Shown here: positions 24,287 to 33,612 of the stretch, piece by piece | How the letters are laid out: every line of letters starts with the position of its first letter | How positions within the stretch are numbered: position 1 is the stretch's first letter | Source of the DNA: Clostridia bacterium | Lineage (GTDB): Bacteria; Bacillota; Clostridia; Christensenellales; CAG-314 | Direction: 5' to 3' | DNA: 57,324 bases | NCBI GenBank assembly: GCA_017409765.1 | Contig: JAFQSA010000003.1 | Span: 1-57,324 of the forward strand | Position numbers and translations under genes: made by a program | The notes under the pieces: model-generated | What the model was told of the DNA's origin: nothing | The model's input: only the letters and a program-made list of their open reading frames with translations | Database searches by the model: none

Positions 24287-25575
24287 TAAATCTTTTTGGT
24301 AGTTTTTTATCAGCATTGCAATCGGTAGGTAACATTGTGCTTGCTTTGCTGGTATTCATGTTTATGATCACCGTGCACGAGTTTGGGCACTTTCTTGCAG
24401 GTAGATTGCTAAAATTTCAAATCAACGAATTTGCTGTCGGTATGGGCCCTAAACTTTTTTCAAAAAAGGCCAAAGACGGCACAACTTACTCGTTGCGCGT
24501 GTTGCCTTTTGGAGGATTTTGCGCATTCGAAGGAGAAAATGAGGACGGCGAGGAAAATCCCCGTGCATTCAACAATCAAAAGCCTTGGAAGCGCATCATA
24601 GTTTTGCTTTCCGGTGCGTTGTTTAACTTTATTTCTGCTATTGTCATTTGCGCAATTCTTTTTGTTGGCTATGGCGAAACGGTTGTAAAGGTAAATGACG
24701 TCTATGAATATGCTCCAACCATCAACCAACAGTTGGAAGGCAAAGTGCTCTACAAAATTAACGGCAAAAAACTCTTTGTGATTGATGGCATTTCCCAGTA
24801 TCTCGACGACGAAATGACCATCGAGGTTATTGACGAAAACGGCAACGTTCAAACAATCGAAGGCGTGTTGCGTGGCACCTACGTTACTCCAACGGTCAAT
24901 GTTGTAGGCGCTGATATCGTGAGCGATGATGGTGCTCACAAAATTGCCAAAGGCGACACGTTGTACAGCGTAACTTTGGCAGACGGTAGTGTAAAGTACT
25001 TTAGTAAGGCTGGCGACTACCAAAGTATCATTGCTGATATAACTGGTCCATACGTGCTCACGGTTATCGACACACAAGGCGTACATTACAAGTACACAAT
25101 TCCCGACAATCTGTACCTATCTCAACGAATTACCGTTGATGAAAGTCAATACACGGGCGTTGGTATGTCCATTGGCTATGTCAAGTACAAGTTCTCCTTT
25201 GGCGAAGCAATGAAAAGAGTGTTGCCATATTGTGGTGAAACAGCGATGACAATTTTGCGTACTCTTGGCAACCTGATTACCGGTGTTATTGGTATCGAAT
25301 CGGTCGGTGGCCCAATCAGCACAATTGGTGTAACAAGCCAAGTTGTTGCAACAGGCTTTTCCAACGTGCTCTATTTGATAGTGCTAATTTCCATCAATCT
25401 TGCTGTGTTTAATCTACTTCCTGTACCTGCACTAGACGGATGTCAAATTGTATTTTGTATCATCGAGTGGATCGCAGGAAAGCCCATCGACAGAAAAATT
25501 CAGGGCTGGATCAACGGCATTGGCTTGATTGTTTTGCTCGGTTTTGCCGTGCTGGTAGACCTGCTCAAACTCTAA
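24283..25575 (+). CDS. rseP: RIP site-2 zinc metalloprotease (RseP/RasP)
   Basis: Intramembrane protease that cleaves anti-sigma factors and signal peptide remnants. 430 residues. The zinc motif HEFGH is at H32-H36 in the first transmembrane helix, followed by NEFAVGMGPKLFSKKAK and LRVLPFGGFCAFEGE. The middle carries a PDZ-like periplasmic-side region (about residues 130-290) that is less conserved. The C-terminal helices include NLLPVPALDGCQIVF with the third zinc-ligand Asp. It is the last gene before a 111-bp gap; ispG follows. Confidence 0.96.
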   Translation: MINLFGSFLSALQSVGNIVLALLVFMFMITVHEFGHFLAGRLLKFQINEFAVGMGPKLFSKKAKDGTTYSLRVLPFGGFCAFEGENEDGEENPRAFNNQKPWKRIIVLLSGALFNFISAIVICAILFVGYGETVVKVNDVYEYAPTINQQLEGKVLYKINGKKLFVIDGISQYLDDEMTIEVIDENGNVQTIEGVLRGTYVTPTVNVVGADIVSDDGAHKIAKGDTLYSVTLADGSVKYFSKAGDYQSIIADITGPYVLTVIDTQGVHYKYTIPDNLYLSQRITVDESQYTGVGMSIGYVKYKFSFGEAMKRVLPYCGETAMTILRTLGNLITGVIGIESVGGPISTIGVTSQVVATGFSNVLYLIVLISINLAVFNLLPVPALDGCQIVFCIIEWIAGKPIDRKIQGWINGIGLIVLLGFAVLVDLLKL

Positions 25576-25686
25576 GGTCAGCAAACCAAATTTAGTTCAA
25601 AAAATGGTGTGATTTGTAAAAAATCACTCAACAATAGTAAAAATTAGCCCTTTTGTATACTACTATTACAGACATAATATCTAAAA

Positions 25687-26712
25687 ATGAAGCAAGCAAC
25701 AGTCAAAAACATCAAAATTGGTGGCGGAGCGCCCATATCAATCCAGTCCATGACCAACCTGTCGGTACTGGATATTGATGCTACTTTGGAGCAAATCAAG
25801 GCTCTTGAGTGTGCCGGTTGCGACATTGTTCGCATTGCTTTGCCCAACTCCCAATCGGTGGATGCCTTCAAGGTGGTGCGTACAAAAACGGATATTCCAC
25901 TTGTTGCGGATATTCATTTTGACTACCGACTTGCCATCGGCGGTATCGAGGCTGGTGCGGACAAAATTCGCATCAATCCCGGCAACATTCCCCAAGAACA
26001 TTTGGACAAAGTTATCCATTGTGCCAAAGCCCACAACATCGCAATCAGGCTGGGCGTAAATGGTGGCTCTGTCAACAAGGCATATCTCGACAAATTCAAT
26101 GGCGACAAAAAACTTGCACTTATCGAAAGTTTGCGTGACTACACAAACTACTTTGCTGACCGCAACTTTGATAACCTTGTTTTGTCGGTAAAAAGCAGTG
26201 ATATCCGCCAAACAGTGGAACTCAACAGAGCAATTGCAACGCTTGGCTACCCATTGCATCTCGGTGTTACCGAGGCTGGTCTTTTGCGCCAAGGTCTTGT
26301 TAAAAATGCAATTGGCATCGGCTCGCTACTTTTGGATGGTATCGGTGATACAATCCGTGTTTCGTTGACGTCCAATCCCGTTGACGAGGTGTATGCCGCA
26401 AAGGACATCTTGGTTAGTCTTGGCCTAAAAAGTGGTGTGCAATTTGTATCCTGCCCCAAGTGTGGACGTTGCTCCATCGATCTCGAAACAATTGCAACAC
26501 AAGTCTACGACTATGTAAAAACTCTCAACAAAAATATCAAAGTTGCCGTTATGGGTTGCGAAGTGAACGGCCCAGGCGAGTGCAAAGATGCCGACATTGG
26601 CATTGCTGGCGCAAACGGTGGCTACATACTATTCAAACATGGACAAGTCTACAAGCGCATTGCTGGCGAAAATGTCCTACAACAATTCATCGAGGAAGTA
26701 AACAAACTGTAA
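25687..26712 (+). CDS. ispG: 4-hydroxy-3-methylbut-2-enyl diphosphate synthase (IspG/GcpE)
   Basis: [4Fe-4S] enzyme of the DXP pathway that opens the cyclic diphosphate MEcPP. 341 residues. GGGAPISIQSMTN, VRIALPNSQ, LVADIHFDYRLA and IRINPGN are visible. The cluster ligands are in SCPKCGRCSID (two Cys two residues apart) and MGCEVNGPGE. There is no Shine-Dalgarno: the sequence before ATG is AATATCTAAAA, and -10-like TATACT and ATAAT strings lie 8-30 bp upstream without a clear -35. Translation may start on a very short leader. The PolC-like gene starts 1 bp after the stop. Confidence 0.97.
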   Translation: MKQATVKNIKIGGGAPISIQSMTNLSVLDIDATLEQIKALECAGCDIVRIALPNSQSVDAFKVVRTKTDIPLVADIHFDYRLAIGGIEAGADKIRINPGNIPQEHLDKVIHCAKAHNIAIRLGVNGGSVNKAYLDKFNGDKKLALIESLRDYTNYFADRNFDNLVLSVKSSDIRQTVELNRAIATLGYPLHLGVTEAGLLRQGLVKNAIGIGSLLLDGIGDTIRVSLTSNPVDEVYAAKDILVSLGLKSGVQFVSCPKCGRCSIDLETIATQVYDYVKTLNKNIKVAVMGCEVNGPGECKDADIGIAGANGGYILFKHGQVYKRIAGENVLQQFIEEVNKL

Positions 26713-26713
26713 A

Positions 26714-28363
26714 ATGCTAATCAATCAACTGCACGAAAAATTCCCAGATCTCCAAGACTTGCGAGTTAGGGACATACTTGTTGACAAGGACAAACGCAAA
26801 ATCCGTTGCATTTTGTCCTATCCCAACAGTTCTGAGTTGGATGCTACCGTAAAAAGTAACATCTACGCTTTCGTGCGCAGTTGTGTGCCCAAGGGATACT
26901 ATTGCGAAACAAAAATCTACAACGACGTCTTTTCCGAGGTTTCCTTCCGCACAAATCTCTTCGATTTTATCAAAAAGCGCTTTCCCGCTTTCAAAATTCC
27001 CCGTGAAAAAACGGTAATTAGCCAACAAGATCGTAACATTTCCGTTGTTTTTAGCGTAACGGAAATAACAAAAGGCAATCTCGAAGTGGCAAATTTCATC
27101 GAGGAACTTGCCGAACACTACAAAAATTTCACTTGCTACAACGTTTCTTTCGATGTCAAGGTGGACAAGGATATTCAAATTGACTACAATGCCTACATCC
27201 TCGACCAAGAAAGATTGGTGCAACTTGCCATCAACAAGGAACTTATGCGTCCTGTTCGCAGTTTTTCTGTAACCAATGTGGAAAAATACATCGGCAAAGT
27301 TATCAACAACACCAGCCCAATGTACATTTCCGATATTCGCGGTGTAATGAACGATTGTGTTTTGTGTGGTACAGTTTCCGCCAAGACGCTAAAAGCCACC
27401 AAAAAGGACAAGTCGCTTTACATGTGCAAGTTCTCTTTGAGTGACAATTCCGGTGCATCCATTCCTTGTGTGCTGTTTGTTCGATTTGAAATTGCCGATT
27501 TCCAAACGCTAAAACAAACAACAGGCAAGACGGATAGCGAAGTTAAAACCATTTCCGAAACAAAAACGGCCGCAAACGACCGCAAAATGAAAAAGTTGAT
27601 GAACATCTACGACACAATGGAAGTGTTGGTGCGTGGTAAAATTACCTACAACGACTTTTCTAACCAGTTGGAAATGCTTGTTTTTGACCTTTGCCTTTGC
27701 AAAATTTTGAAGGACGAGGGTAAACTGAAGAATATTGCCCCTGTTCCACAAAACTACATGATTGTTCAACCTATGTACTACGAGGACTACCAACAAGCAT
27801 CGTTTACGCAAAGTTTGTTCCGTAACGATTGGTTTGCCGAGCAAAACCTTGTTGTTTTGCATGCAAATGCAACGGGTAACGTTGCCACAAAGGACAAGTT
27901 TGTTAGCCTTGCTGGTGTCAAAATTTGCAACGGAAAGGTTGTGGAAAGTTTTGCTACATACGTCAACCCCGAAATGACAATTGCCCCCGAGTTGGAAAAA
28001 CAAATTCCAACCACCAGCGAGCAGTTGCTTTATTGTCATACCATAACAGAGTTAATCCCCGATTTGTACAAGTTTACCCATGGTTGCGCACTTGTTGGCA
28101 CGGACATGCACAAACTTGTGGAAATGTTGGATTACTACGCCGAACCATTTGGATACAAGTTTACTAACAAGATTATCGATCAGGCGGAACTTTTGGACAA
28201 AATGTTTGAGGAAAGCACCTTTGCTAAAAAGCCAAACTGTGCCAAACTAGAAGATGTTGCCAAAGTTTGCAAAATTCCATTTGAAAAATCCGCTTTTTGC
28301 AATGTTACAGCGCAAACTGTTGCGCAATGTCTTGTAAAATTGTCCGATAATTTCAAAGGATAA
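26714..28363 (+). CDS. PolC N-terminal-like protein with catalytically dead exonuclease domain
   Basis: Occupies the position of polC (between ispG and rimP) in Firmicutes but is only 549 residues against ~1440. Residues 1-205 resemble the PolC N-terminal region (start LHEKFPDLQDLRVRDILVDK). Residues about 206-335 resemble its OB fold (EKYIGKVINNTSPMYISDI, YMCKFSLSDNSGASIPCVLF, MEVLVRGKITYND), with a Lys/Thr-rich insert at ~260-295. Residues 378-545 align without gaps at the start to the PolC DEDD exonuclease. There the Exo I D-x-E is H383-x-N385, the Exo II Asp is L468, and the Exo III His and Asp are A527 and T532. No PHP or polymerase domain follows; the next sequence is the rimP promoter. 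The frame is intact, so this is a protein, not decay. No catalysis is expected; a clamp-loader or replisome binding role is speculation. Confidence 0.82.
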   Translation: MLINQLHEKFPDLQDLRVRDILVDKDKRKIRCILSYPNSSELDATVKSNIYAFVRSCVPKGYYCETKIYNDVFSEVSFRTNLFDFIKKRFPAFKIPREKTVISQQDRNISVVFSVTEITKGNLEVANFIEELAEHYKNFTCYNVSFDVKVDKDIQIDYNAYILDQERLVQLAINKELMRPVRSFSVTNVEKYIGKVINNTSPMYISDIRGVMNDCVLCGTVSAKTLKATKKDKSLYMCKFSLSDNSGASIPCVLFVRFEIADFQTLKQTTGKTDSEVKTISETKTAANDRKMKKLMNIYDTMEVLVRGKITYNDFSNQLEMLVFDLCLCKILKDEGKLKNIAPVPQNYMIVQPMYYEDYQQASFTQSLFRNDWFAEQNLVVLHANATGNVATKDKFVSLAGVKICNGKVVESFATYVNPEMTIAPELEKQIPTTSEQLLYCHTITELIPDLYKFTHGCALVGTDMHKLVEMLDYYAEPFGYKFTNKIIDQAELLDKMFEESTFAKKPNCAKLEDVAKVCKIPFEKSAFCNVTAQTVAQCLVKLSDNFKG

Positions 28364-28388
28364 ATATATATTTATTGTTCGCAAACAC

Positions 28389-28417
28389 TTGTCAAAGAAC
28401 TTTGTCTATGGTATAAT
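28389..28417 (+). promoter_or_regulatory. Promoter for the rimP-nusA-infB operon
   Basis: TTGTCA (28389-28394), 17-bp spacer, TATAAT (28412-28417) with TGG before it. The leader is about 100 nt. Confidence 0.85.
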
Positions 28418-28477
28418 TATCTCAACGTAAAGGAAACTGTCGTTTTCTTGCGTTCGCCAAGTTGATTATTCTATGGT

Positions 28478-28513
28478 GAGAGTGGAGTTCTTTTTCTCCA
28501 CTCTCTACTTTTT
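28478..28513 (+). promoter_or_regulatory. Attenuator-like hairpin in the rimP leader
   Basis: GAGAGTGGAG (28478-28487) and CTCCACTCTC (28496-28505) form a perfect 10-bp stem with a TTCTTTTT loop, followed by TACTTTTT. It looks like an intrinsic terminator inside the leader, 14 bp before rimP, and could let NusA level adjust its own operon. Confidence 0.6.
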
Positions 28514-28526
28514 GTAAGGAGGATTT

Positions 28527-28985
28527 ATGGGAAAGGTAAGTGATCAAGTATTTGAACTTGTTGCCCCCATTGCCGAAAGTTTCGGTTTGGAAGTTATCGA
28601 AGTGTTGTACGAAAAGAAGTACGACGGAATGAACTTGACCATCGTCATCGACAAAGATGGTGGTGTAGATATCAACGATTGCGAAAAGTTGCACCGCGCA
28701 ATTGACGCTCCACTTGACGAGTTGGATCCAATTGATTGTGCCTACATTTTGAACGTTTCTTCTCCAGGACTTGATCGTCCTTTGAAGACGGAACGCGATT
28801 TCAAACGCAATCTCAACAAAAAGATTTCCATCAAGTTGTACAAAGCCTTGGATGGCAAAAAGAACTTTGTAGGTATTTTGACCTCCTACGACGAGGAAAC
28901 TTTCACAATCACAGCAGAAAAAGGTCAAACAATCACATTTGTAAAAAAAGACACCGCACACATTGAGCCGGTTATTGAATTTTAG
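28527..28985 (+). CDS. rimP: Ribosome maturation factor RimP
   Basis: Assists 30S subunit maturation. 152 residues with two small domains: the N-terminal part APIAESFGLEVIEVLYEKK, MNLTIVIDKDGGVDINDCEKLHRAID, then YILNVSSPGLDRPLKTERDF (the conserved SSPGLDRPL) and a C-terminal SH3-like barrel (FVGILTSYDEETFTI). RBS AAGGAGG. First gene of the rimP-nusA-ylxR-ylxQ-infB-rbfA series. Confidence 0.97.
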   Translation: MGKVSDQVFELVAPIAESFGLEVIEVLYEKKYDGMNLTIVIDKDGGVDINDCEKLHRAIDAPLDELDPIDCAYILNVSSPGLDRPLKTERDFKRNLNKKISIKLYKALDGKKNFVGILTSYDEETFTITAEKGQTITFVKKDTAHIEPVIEF

Positions 28986-28996
28986 GAGGAACAAAA

Positions 28997-30091
28997 ATGA
29001 CAAGCAAGGATTTCTTTCTCGCTTTAGACGCACTTGAAAGAGAAAAAGGTATCAGCAGAGAAAAGGTTATCGAATCTTTGGAAACAGCACTTGCAATCGC
29101 TTGCAAAAAGCACTTTGGCGAGGCATCCAACGTTATCGTAAAGACCAACCCAGAAAAATTTACCATTCGCGCATATATTTCCAAAACTATCGTGGAAGTA
29201 GTGGAAGTTCCCGAAAAGGAAATTTCCTTGGAGGACGCTCGTCTTATCAAAAAGTCCTACAAACTTGGTGACGATGTTTTGACAGAAATTGATCCACGCA
29301 CATTTGGTAGAATTGCTGCACAAAACGCTCGCCAAGTAATCTTGAACAGTTTGCATCAAGCAGAAAAGGACGTAACATTTAGCCAATTTGCCGACAAGGA
29401 AAACGAACTTTTGATTGGTGTTGTAACTCGTATCAAGGAAGATGGCACAATCTTTGTTGAAATCGGCAAAAACCAAATGGAAGGTATGCTTGCCGTTAAC
29501 GAACAAATCCCAGGCGAACGTTACCAACCAGGCGACCGCATCAAGGTGCTTGTAAAGCGTGTTCGCGATGGTGTTGGTGGAACACAAGTTATCTTGTCTC
29601 GTGCAAGTTATGTGTTCATCAAGCGCTTGTTCGAGGCTGAAGTTCCCGAAATTCGTGCTGAAATCGTACAAATCAAGAGCATCGTTCGCGAGGCAGGATT
29701 CCGTACAAAGATGGCAGTTTACTCCACCGACCCCGAAATTGACGCTGTTGGCGCATGCGTAGGTAACAAAGGTGCGCGTGTTAACTCCATCGTTGCAGAA
29801 ATTGGTGGCGAAAAGATCGACATCATCCCATGGAGTAGCGATATTCTCGACTACATTGCAAGAGCACTTTCTCCTGCAAAAGTTTTGATTGTCCAAGCAG
29901 ACGAAGACACGAAGGAAGCAAAAGTTGTTGTTCCAGACGAAAAACTTTCTCTTGCTATTGGTAAGGAAGGTCAAAATGCTCGTCTTGCTGCAAAACTTAC
30001 CGGCTGGAAGATTGACGTAAAGTCCTACTCTGCAGCAATGCAAAGTGGCATGTTCGACAACATGGACGAAGGCGAGAGCGATGGCGAGTAA
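28997..30091 (+). CDS. nusA: Transcription termination/antitermination factor NusA
   Basis: RNA polymerase-associated elongation factor. 364 residues, the size of Gram-positive NusA without C-terminal acidic repeats. N-terminal RNAP-binding domain (LDALEREKGISREKVIESLETAL), S1 domain (IGVVTRIKEDGTIFVEIGKNQMEGML), KH1 (EIRAEIVQIKSIVREAGFRTKMAVYS, GACVGNKGARVNSI) and KH2 (LAIGKEGQNARLAAKLTGW). It ends in a short acidic tail that overlaps ylxR by 11 bp. It may regulate its own operon through the leader hairpin at 28478. Confidence 0.98.
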   Translation: MTSKDFFLALDALEREKGISREKVIESLETALAIACKKHFGEASNVIVKTNPEKFTIRAYISKTIVEVVEVPEKEISLEDARLIKKSYKLGDDVLTEIDPRTFGRIAAQNARQVILNSLHQAEKDVTFSQFADKENELLIGVVTRIKEDGTIFVEIGKNQMEGMLAVNEQIPGERYQPGDRIKVLVKRVRDGVGGTQVILSRASYVFIKRLFEAEVPEIRAEIVQIKSIVREAGFRTKMAVYSTDPEIDAVGACVGNKGARVNSIVAEIGGEKIDIIPWSSDILDYIARALSPAKVLIVQADEDTKEAKVVVPDEKLSLAIGKEGQNARLAAKLTGWKIDVKSYSAAMQSGMFDNMDEGESDGE

Positions 30092-30347
30092 GACAAAGCG
30101 TATTCCCGAAAGAATGTGTGTTTCCTGTAGGGAGATGAAACCCAAAACAATGCTTGTTCGCATCGTCAATACCGAAAATGGTGTTGTTGTAGATACAACT
30201 GGCAAAGTTAATGGTCGTGGCGTGTATATCTGCAAGTGCAAACAATGCATTGAGCGCGCCTACAAACAAAAGAATTTTGCAAAAGTAAACGGTTTTGCTA
30301 TCTCAGAGCAACTGTTTGCTCAATTGGAGTCCATAATTGAACAGTAA
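30081..30347 (+). CDS. ylxR: YlxR family RNA-binding protein (RnpM)
   Basis: 88 residues of the DUF448 family, shown in Bacillus to bind the RNase P RNA. Blocks: IPERMCVSCREMKPKTMLVRIV, the conserved GRGVYIC, and the Cys pattern CVSC with CKCKQC (more cysteines than many homologues). The frame is open from 30045, but that is inside nusA; ATG 30081 gives the standard N-terminus MASKTKRIPER. ylxQ overlaps its end. Confidence 0.94.
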   Translation: MASKTKRIPERMCVSCREMKPKTMLVRIVNTENGVVVDTTGKVNGRGVYICKCKQCIERAYKQKNFAKVNGFAISEQLFAQLESIIEQ

Positions 30348-30618
30348 AATTGAAACTTACATTGGATTTGCAATCCGAAAGGGTTCGGTAGTTTTTGGTG
30401 TGGACAACATCAAATACTATCGCAAAAAGATGTACCTGCTTGTGTACACGTCAACTCTTTCCCAAAACTCTTTAGATGTGCTAAAACTCACATCCGAAAG
30501 GGTGGGTTGCCCCCTGTCACAAATAGATGATTACGAAATGTTGCAACGTAAAAATTGCAAGGCGTTGGCAATTTGTGACAAATCTTTGGCCAACGCAATA
30601 TTAGAAAATTTGAAGTAG
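30337..30618 (+). CDS. ylxQ: YlxQ, L7Ae/L30e-family kink-turn RNA-binding protein
   Basis: 93 residues with the L7Ae fold: IGFAIRKGSVVFGVDNIKYY, MYLLVYTSTLSQNSLDVLK, CPLSQI and CKALAICDKSLANAIL. The start codon is TTG at 30337, inside ylxR (11-bp overlap), which sets the usual N-terminus. L7Ae proteins bind kink-turn RNAs. This matters here because an L7Ae-family protein is a known partner of OLE RNA, which I infer at 47751; YlxQ itself is not that established partner. Confidence 0.93.
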   Translation: MNSKIETYIGFAIRKGSVVFGVDNIKYYRKKMYLLVYTSTLSQNSLDVLKLTSERVGCPLSQIDDYEMLQRKNCKALAICDKSLANAILENLK

Positions 30619-30637
30619 TGCTTGCTGGAGGATATAA

Positions 30638-33265
30638 ATGGCAATTACAACAAAACCACAAACAAATAGAATGGAAAACATCAAAACAGTAAAGACAACA
30701 GTTGTGCCTACTGCTCGCGATTTGTTGCAAGCAGTTGCAAAACTAAAGCAACAATCTAATGCGCTTACTGATTCTATTCGCACACGCAAAGCTCAACTTG
30801 TCGCTCAAGAAACAGCAAAAACTGCTCCCGAAGTAGTAGTAGATGCGCCAGTCGTTGTAGAACAATCCAAAGTTGAGACTGTTGTAGAAAAACCTGTCGA
30901 GGTAGCCAAGGTGGAAACGCCAGTAGAGCAACCAAAACAACCCAAGCCAGCAGACAAACCTAAGCAAAAACCTGCAGTTGAGCCTGTTGCTCAACCAGCG
31001 CCCGTTCAACCCAAGATTTCTAGCGTTGTAGAAAACGGTCGCGAGGTAAAAACATATACTGACGAAAAGGGTAACGTAAAGGTGCGCAAGTTCTTGGATA
31101 CTTCCGCTCAACAACGCAAGCCTACTCCTCGTCAAGATGATCGCAGAGGTGGTCAACAACAAGGTCAAGGCCGTCCACAAGGTGGTCCACGTCCGGGTGG
31201 CAAACCAGGTGCTCAACCAATGGACAAGGGGGATAACAAACCAGGCGACAAGCGTCAACAAGGCGGAAAGCCTCAACAATCCGCAAAGAAGCCAACGTTT
31301 GTTGCTCCAGTAGTAGATCTTCCACGTCCAGAACCTCAAAAGTCCTATGGTAACAAAAACAAGACCAAGGAACATCCAGAGGAAAAGCGCGGTCAAAGCA
31401 AAAAGGCGCTTATCACACGTAACTACACAGGCGACTACGACGAAGATAGAGTTGTTCGCAAGGCTCGTCACGGCAAGAAGGGCGAACAACCAACTCAACC
31501 AGTTGTAACTCAAAAGATCACTCACGCAGTAATCACAACACAAGATGTCCCCATCAAGGTTTTGAGCGAAAAAATTGGTGTTTCCGTATCGGAAATCATC
31601 AAGCAACTCTTCAAGGAAGGCGTAATGAAGACCATCAACGACTCCGTTGACTTCGACTACGCAGAGTACATCGCAGGTATGTACGACGTTACACTAGAAC
31701 TTCAAGTTGCAAAAACTGCCGAAGAAATCGTTGTCGAAGGGGAAGATGATGGCCTTGTAGACGATACAAAACGTCCTCCAATCGTTACAGTTATGGGTCA
31801 CGTAGACCACGGTAAAACTTCCTTGTTGGATGCTATCCGTAACACAAGTGTAACTAGTGGCGAAGCGGGCGGTATTACACAACACATCGGTGCTTACACA
31901 GTTACTGCCAACGGCGAACCCATCACATTTATCGACACTCCTGGCCACGCAGCGTTCACAGCAATGCGCGCACGTGGTGCAAAGGTTACTGACGTTGCAA
32001 TCATCGTTGTTGCAGCGGACGACGGCGTAATGCCACAAACAATCGAAGCCATCAACCACGCAAAGGCTGCGGAAGTTTCCATCATTGTTGCCATCAACAA
32101 GATGGACAAACCACACATCGACCCCGAAAGAGTAAAGCAACAACTCACCGAGTACGAATTGCTTCCTGAAGAATGGGGCGGAGATACAATCATGGTTCCA
32201 GTTTCCGCTAAGTCCGGCATGGGTATCGACCAACTTTTGGAAAGCATATTGCTTGTTACCGAAATCAAAGAACTCAAAGCCAACCCCAAAAAGCGCGCAA
32301 CAGGCACAATCATCGAGTCCCGTCTTGACAAGGGCCGTGGTCCAGTTGCAACCATCTTGGTAAGCAACGGCACATTGCACGTTGGCGACAGTCTTATCGC
32401 TGGCGCTGCAACAGGTAAGATCCGCGCTATGTTCGACGACAAAGGTCGCAAAGTTAAGAGCGCAGGTCCATCCATTCCTGTGGAAGTGCTTGGTTTCTCC
32501 GAAGTGCCTCAAGCGGGCGACTACATGTTTGTAGCAGACGAAAAACTTGTAAAGAAGGCGGCAGAAGAACGCAAAGACAAGATCAAGTTGGAGGCTGCTC
32601 GTCAAACTCCAGCCATGAACCTTGGCGATTTGTTCGGTCGCATCTCTCAAGGTCAACTCAAAAACCTCAACATTATCTTGAAAACTGACGTTCACGGCTC
32701 ACTCGAAGCGTTGAAGGCTAGTCTCGAAAAGATCTCCAACGACGAAGTTGTTGTTTCCTGTATCCACGGTGGTGTTGGTGGTATCAACGAAACAGATATC
32801 ATGCTTGCAAAAGCAAGTCAAGCAATCATCATCGGCTTTAACGTACGTGCTGACTCCAAAGCGAAGGCTCTTGCCGAAACGGAAGGCGTAGATATCCGCT
32901 TGTATTCCATCATCTACGATGCTATCGACGATATCACAGCCGCTATGAAGGGTATGCTTGCTCCAAAATTCCGCGAACAAGTTACTGGTACTGTGGAAGT
33001 TCGCGAAGTATTCAAGATCAGCGGTGTTGGCGCAGTTGCCGGTTGCTATGTTACTCATGGCAAGGCAGTACGTAACGGTAAAGTTCGCGTATTCCGCAAC
33101 GACGTAAGCATCTACGAAGGTAGCATTGCCGCATTGAAACGCTTCAAGGACGACGTTAAGGAAGTTGCCTCCGGCTACGAATGTGGTATTTCTATCGAAA
33201 ACTTCAACGACATCAAGGTTGGCGACGTATTCGAAATTTATCAAATGGAAGAAATTGCTCAATGA
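30638..33265 (+). CDS. infB: Translation initiation factor IF-2
   Basis: GTPase that places initiator tRNA on the 30S subunit. 875 residues. The N-terminal ~270 residues are low complexity: Pro/Val/Glu/Lys-rich (about 60-130), then Gly/Gln/Arg/Lys-rich (about 150-225). An IF2N-type helical part follows ([22 protein letters not shown]). The G domain has G1 GHVDHGKT at 387-394, DTPGHAAF and NKMDKPH. Domains II-IV end [21 protein letters not shown]. rbfA overlaps by ATGA. Confidence 0.98.
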   Translation: MAITTKPQTNRMENIKTVKTTVVPTARDLLQAVAKLKQQSNALTDSIRTRKAQLVAQETAKTAPEVVVDAPVVVEQSKVETVVEKPVEVAKVETPVEQPKQPKPADKPKQKPAVEPVAQPAPVQPKISSVVENGREVKTYTDEKGNVKVRKFLDTSAQQRKPTPRQDDRRGGQQQGQGRPQGGPRPGGKPGAQPMDKGDNKPGDKRQQGGKPQQSAKKPTFVAPVVDLPRPEPQKSYGNKNKTKEHPEEKRGQSKKALITRNYTGDYDEDRVVRKARHGKKGEQPTQPVVTQKITHAVITTQDVPIKVLSEKIGVSVSEIIKQLFKEGVMKTINDSVDFDYAEYIAGMYDVTLELQVAKTAEEIVVEGEDDGLVDDTKRPPIVTVMGHVDHGKTSLLDAIRNTSVTSGEAGGITQHIGAYTVTANGEPITFIDTPGHAAFTAMRARGAKVTDVAIIVVAADDGVMPQTIEAINHAKAAEVSIIVAINKMDKPHIDPERVKQQLTEYELLPEEWGGDTIMVPVSAKSGMGIDQLLESILLVTEIKELKANPKKRATGTIIESRLDKGRGPVATILVSNGTLHVGDSLIAGAATGKIRAMFDDKGRKVKSAGPSIPVEVLGFSEVPQAGDYMFVADEKLVKKAAEERKDKIKLEAARQTPAMNLGDLFGRISQGQLKNLNIILKTDVHGSLEALKASLEKISNDEVVVSCIHGGVGGINETDIMLAKASQAIIIGFNVRADSKAKALAETEGVDIRLYSIIYDAIDDITAAMKGMLAPKFREQVTGTVEVREVFKISGVGAVAGCYVTHGKAVRNGKVRVFRNDVSIYEGSIAALKRFKDDVKEVASGYECGISIENFNDIKVGDVFEIYQMEEIAQ

Positions 33266-33612
33266 GAACTGACAAACTTAATGCTGAATTCAAAAGATAC
33301 ATTGCGGAAATCTTGACACGCAAGGTAAAAGATCCACGCATCACGGAGATGTTTACCATCGTCCAAGTTGATTGCGACAACGATCTTTCCTATGCAAAGG
33401 TGTATGTTAGCATTTTCTCTACCAATCCCGAAAAGGGCGCTGCAACTTTTGCCGCCATCAAGGAAAATGCCCACGTTGTCCGTCGCGAAATTTCCCGCAA
33501 TATGCACATCCGCAAGGTACCAGAGTTCCTGTTTGTATTGGATACATCCATGGAATATGGCGCAAAGATAGGTAACATTCTCAATGAAATCAACAAAAAA
33601 ACTAACAATTAA
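33262..33612 (+). CDS. rbfA: Ribosome-binding factor A
   Basis: Cold-responsive 30S maturation factor. 116 residues with a type-II KH-like fold: [39 protein letters not shown], and [22 protein letters not shown], the C-terminal family signature. The frame runs back to 33181 inside infB; ATG 33262 in the ATGA junction is the start. nrnA begins 29 bp before its end. Confidence 0.97.
   Translation: MRTDKLNAEFKRYIAEILTRKVKDPRITEMFTIVQVDCDNDLSYAKVYVSIFSTNPEKGAATFAAIKENAHVVRREISRNMHIRKVPEFLFVLDTSMEYGAKIGNILNEINKKTNN

Noticed and set aside
26714..28363. Frameshifted or decaying polC pseudogene
   Set aside because: The frame is intact for 549 codons with normal composition, and the sequence right after the stop is the rimP promoter, with no polymerase or PHP remnants in any frame.
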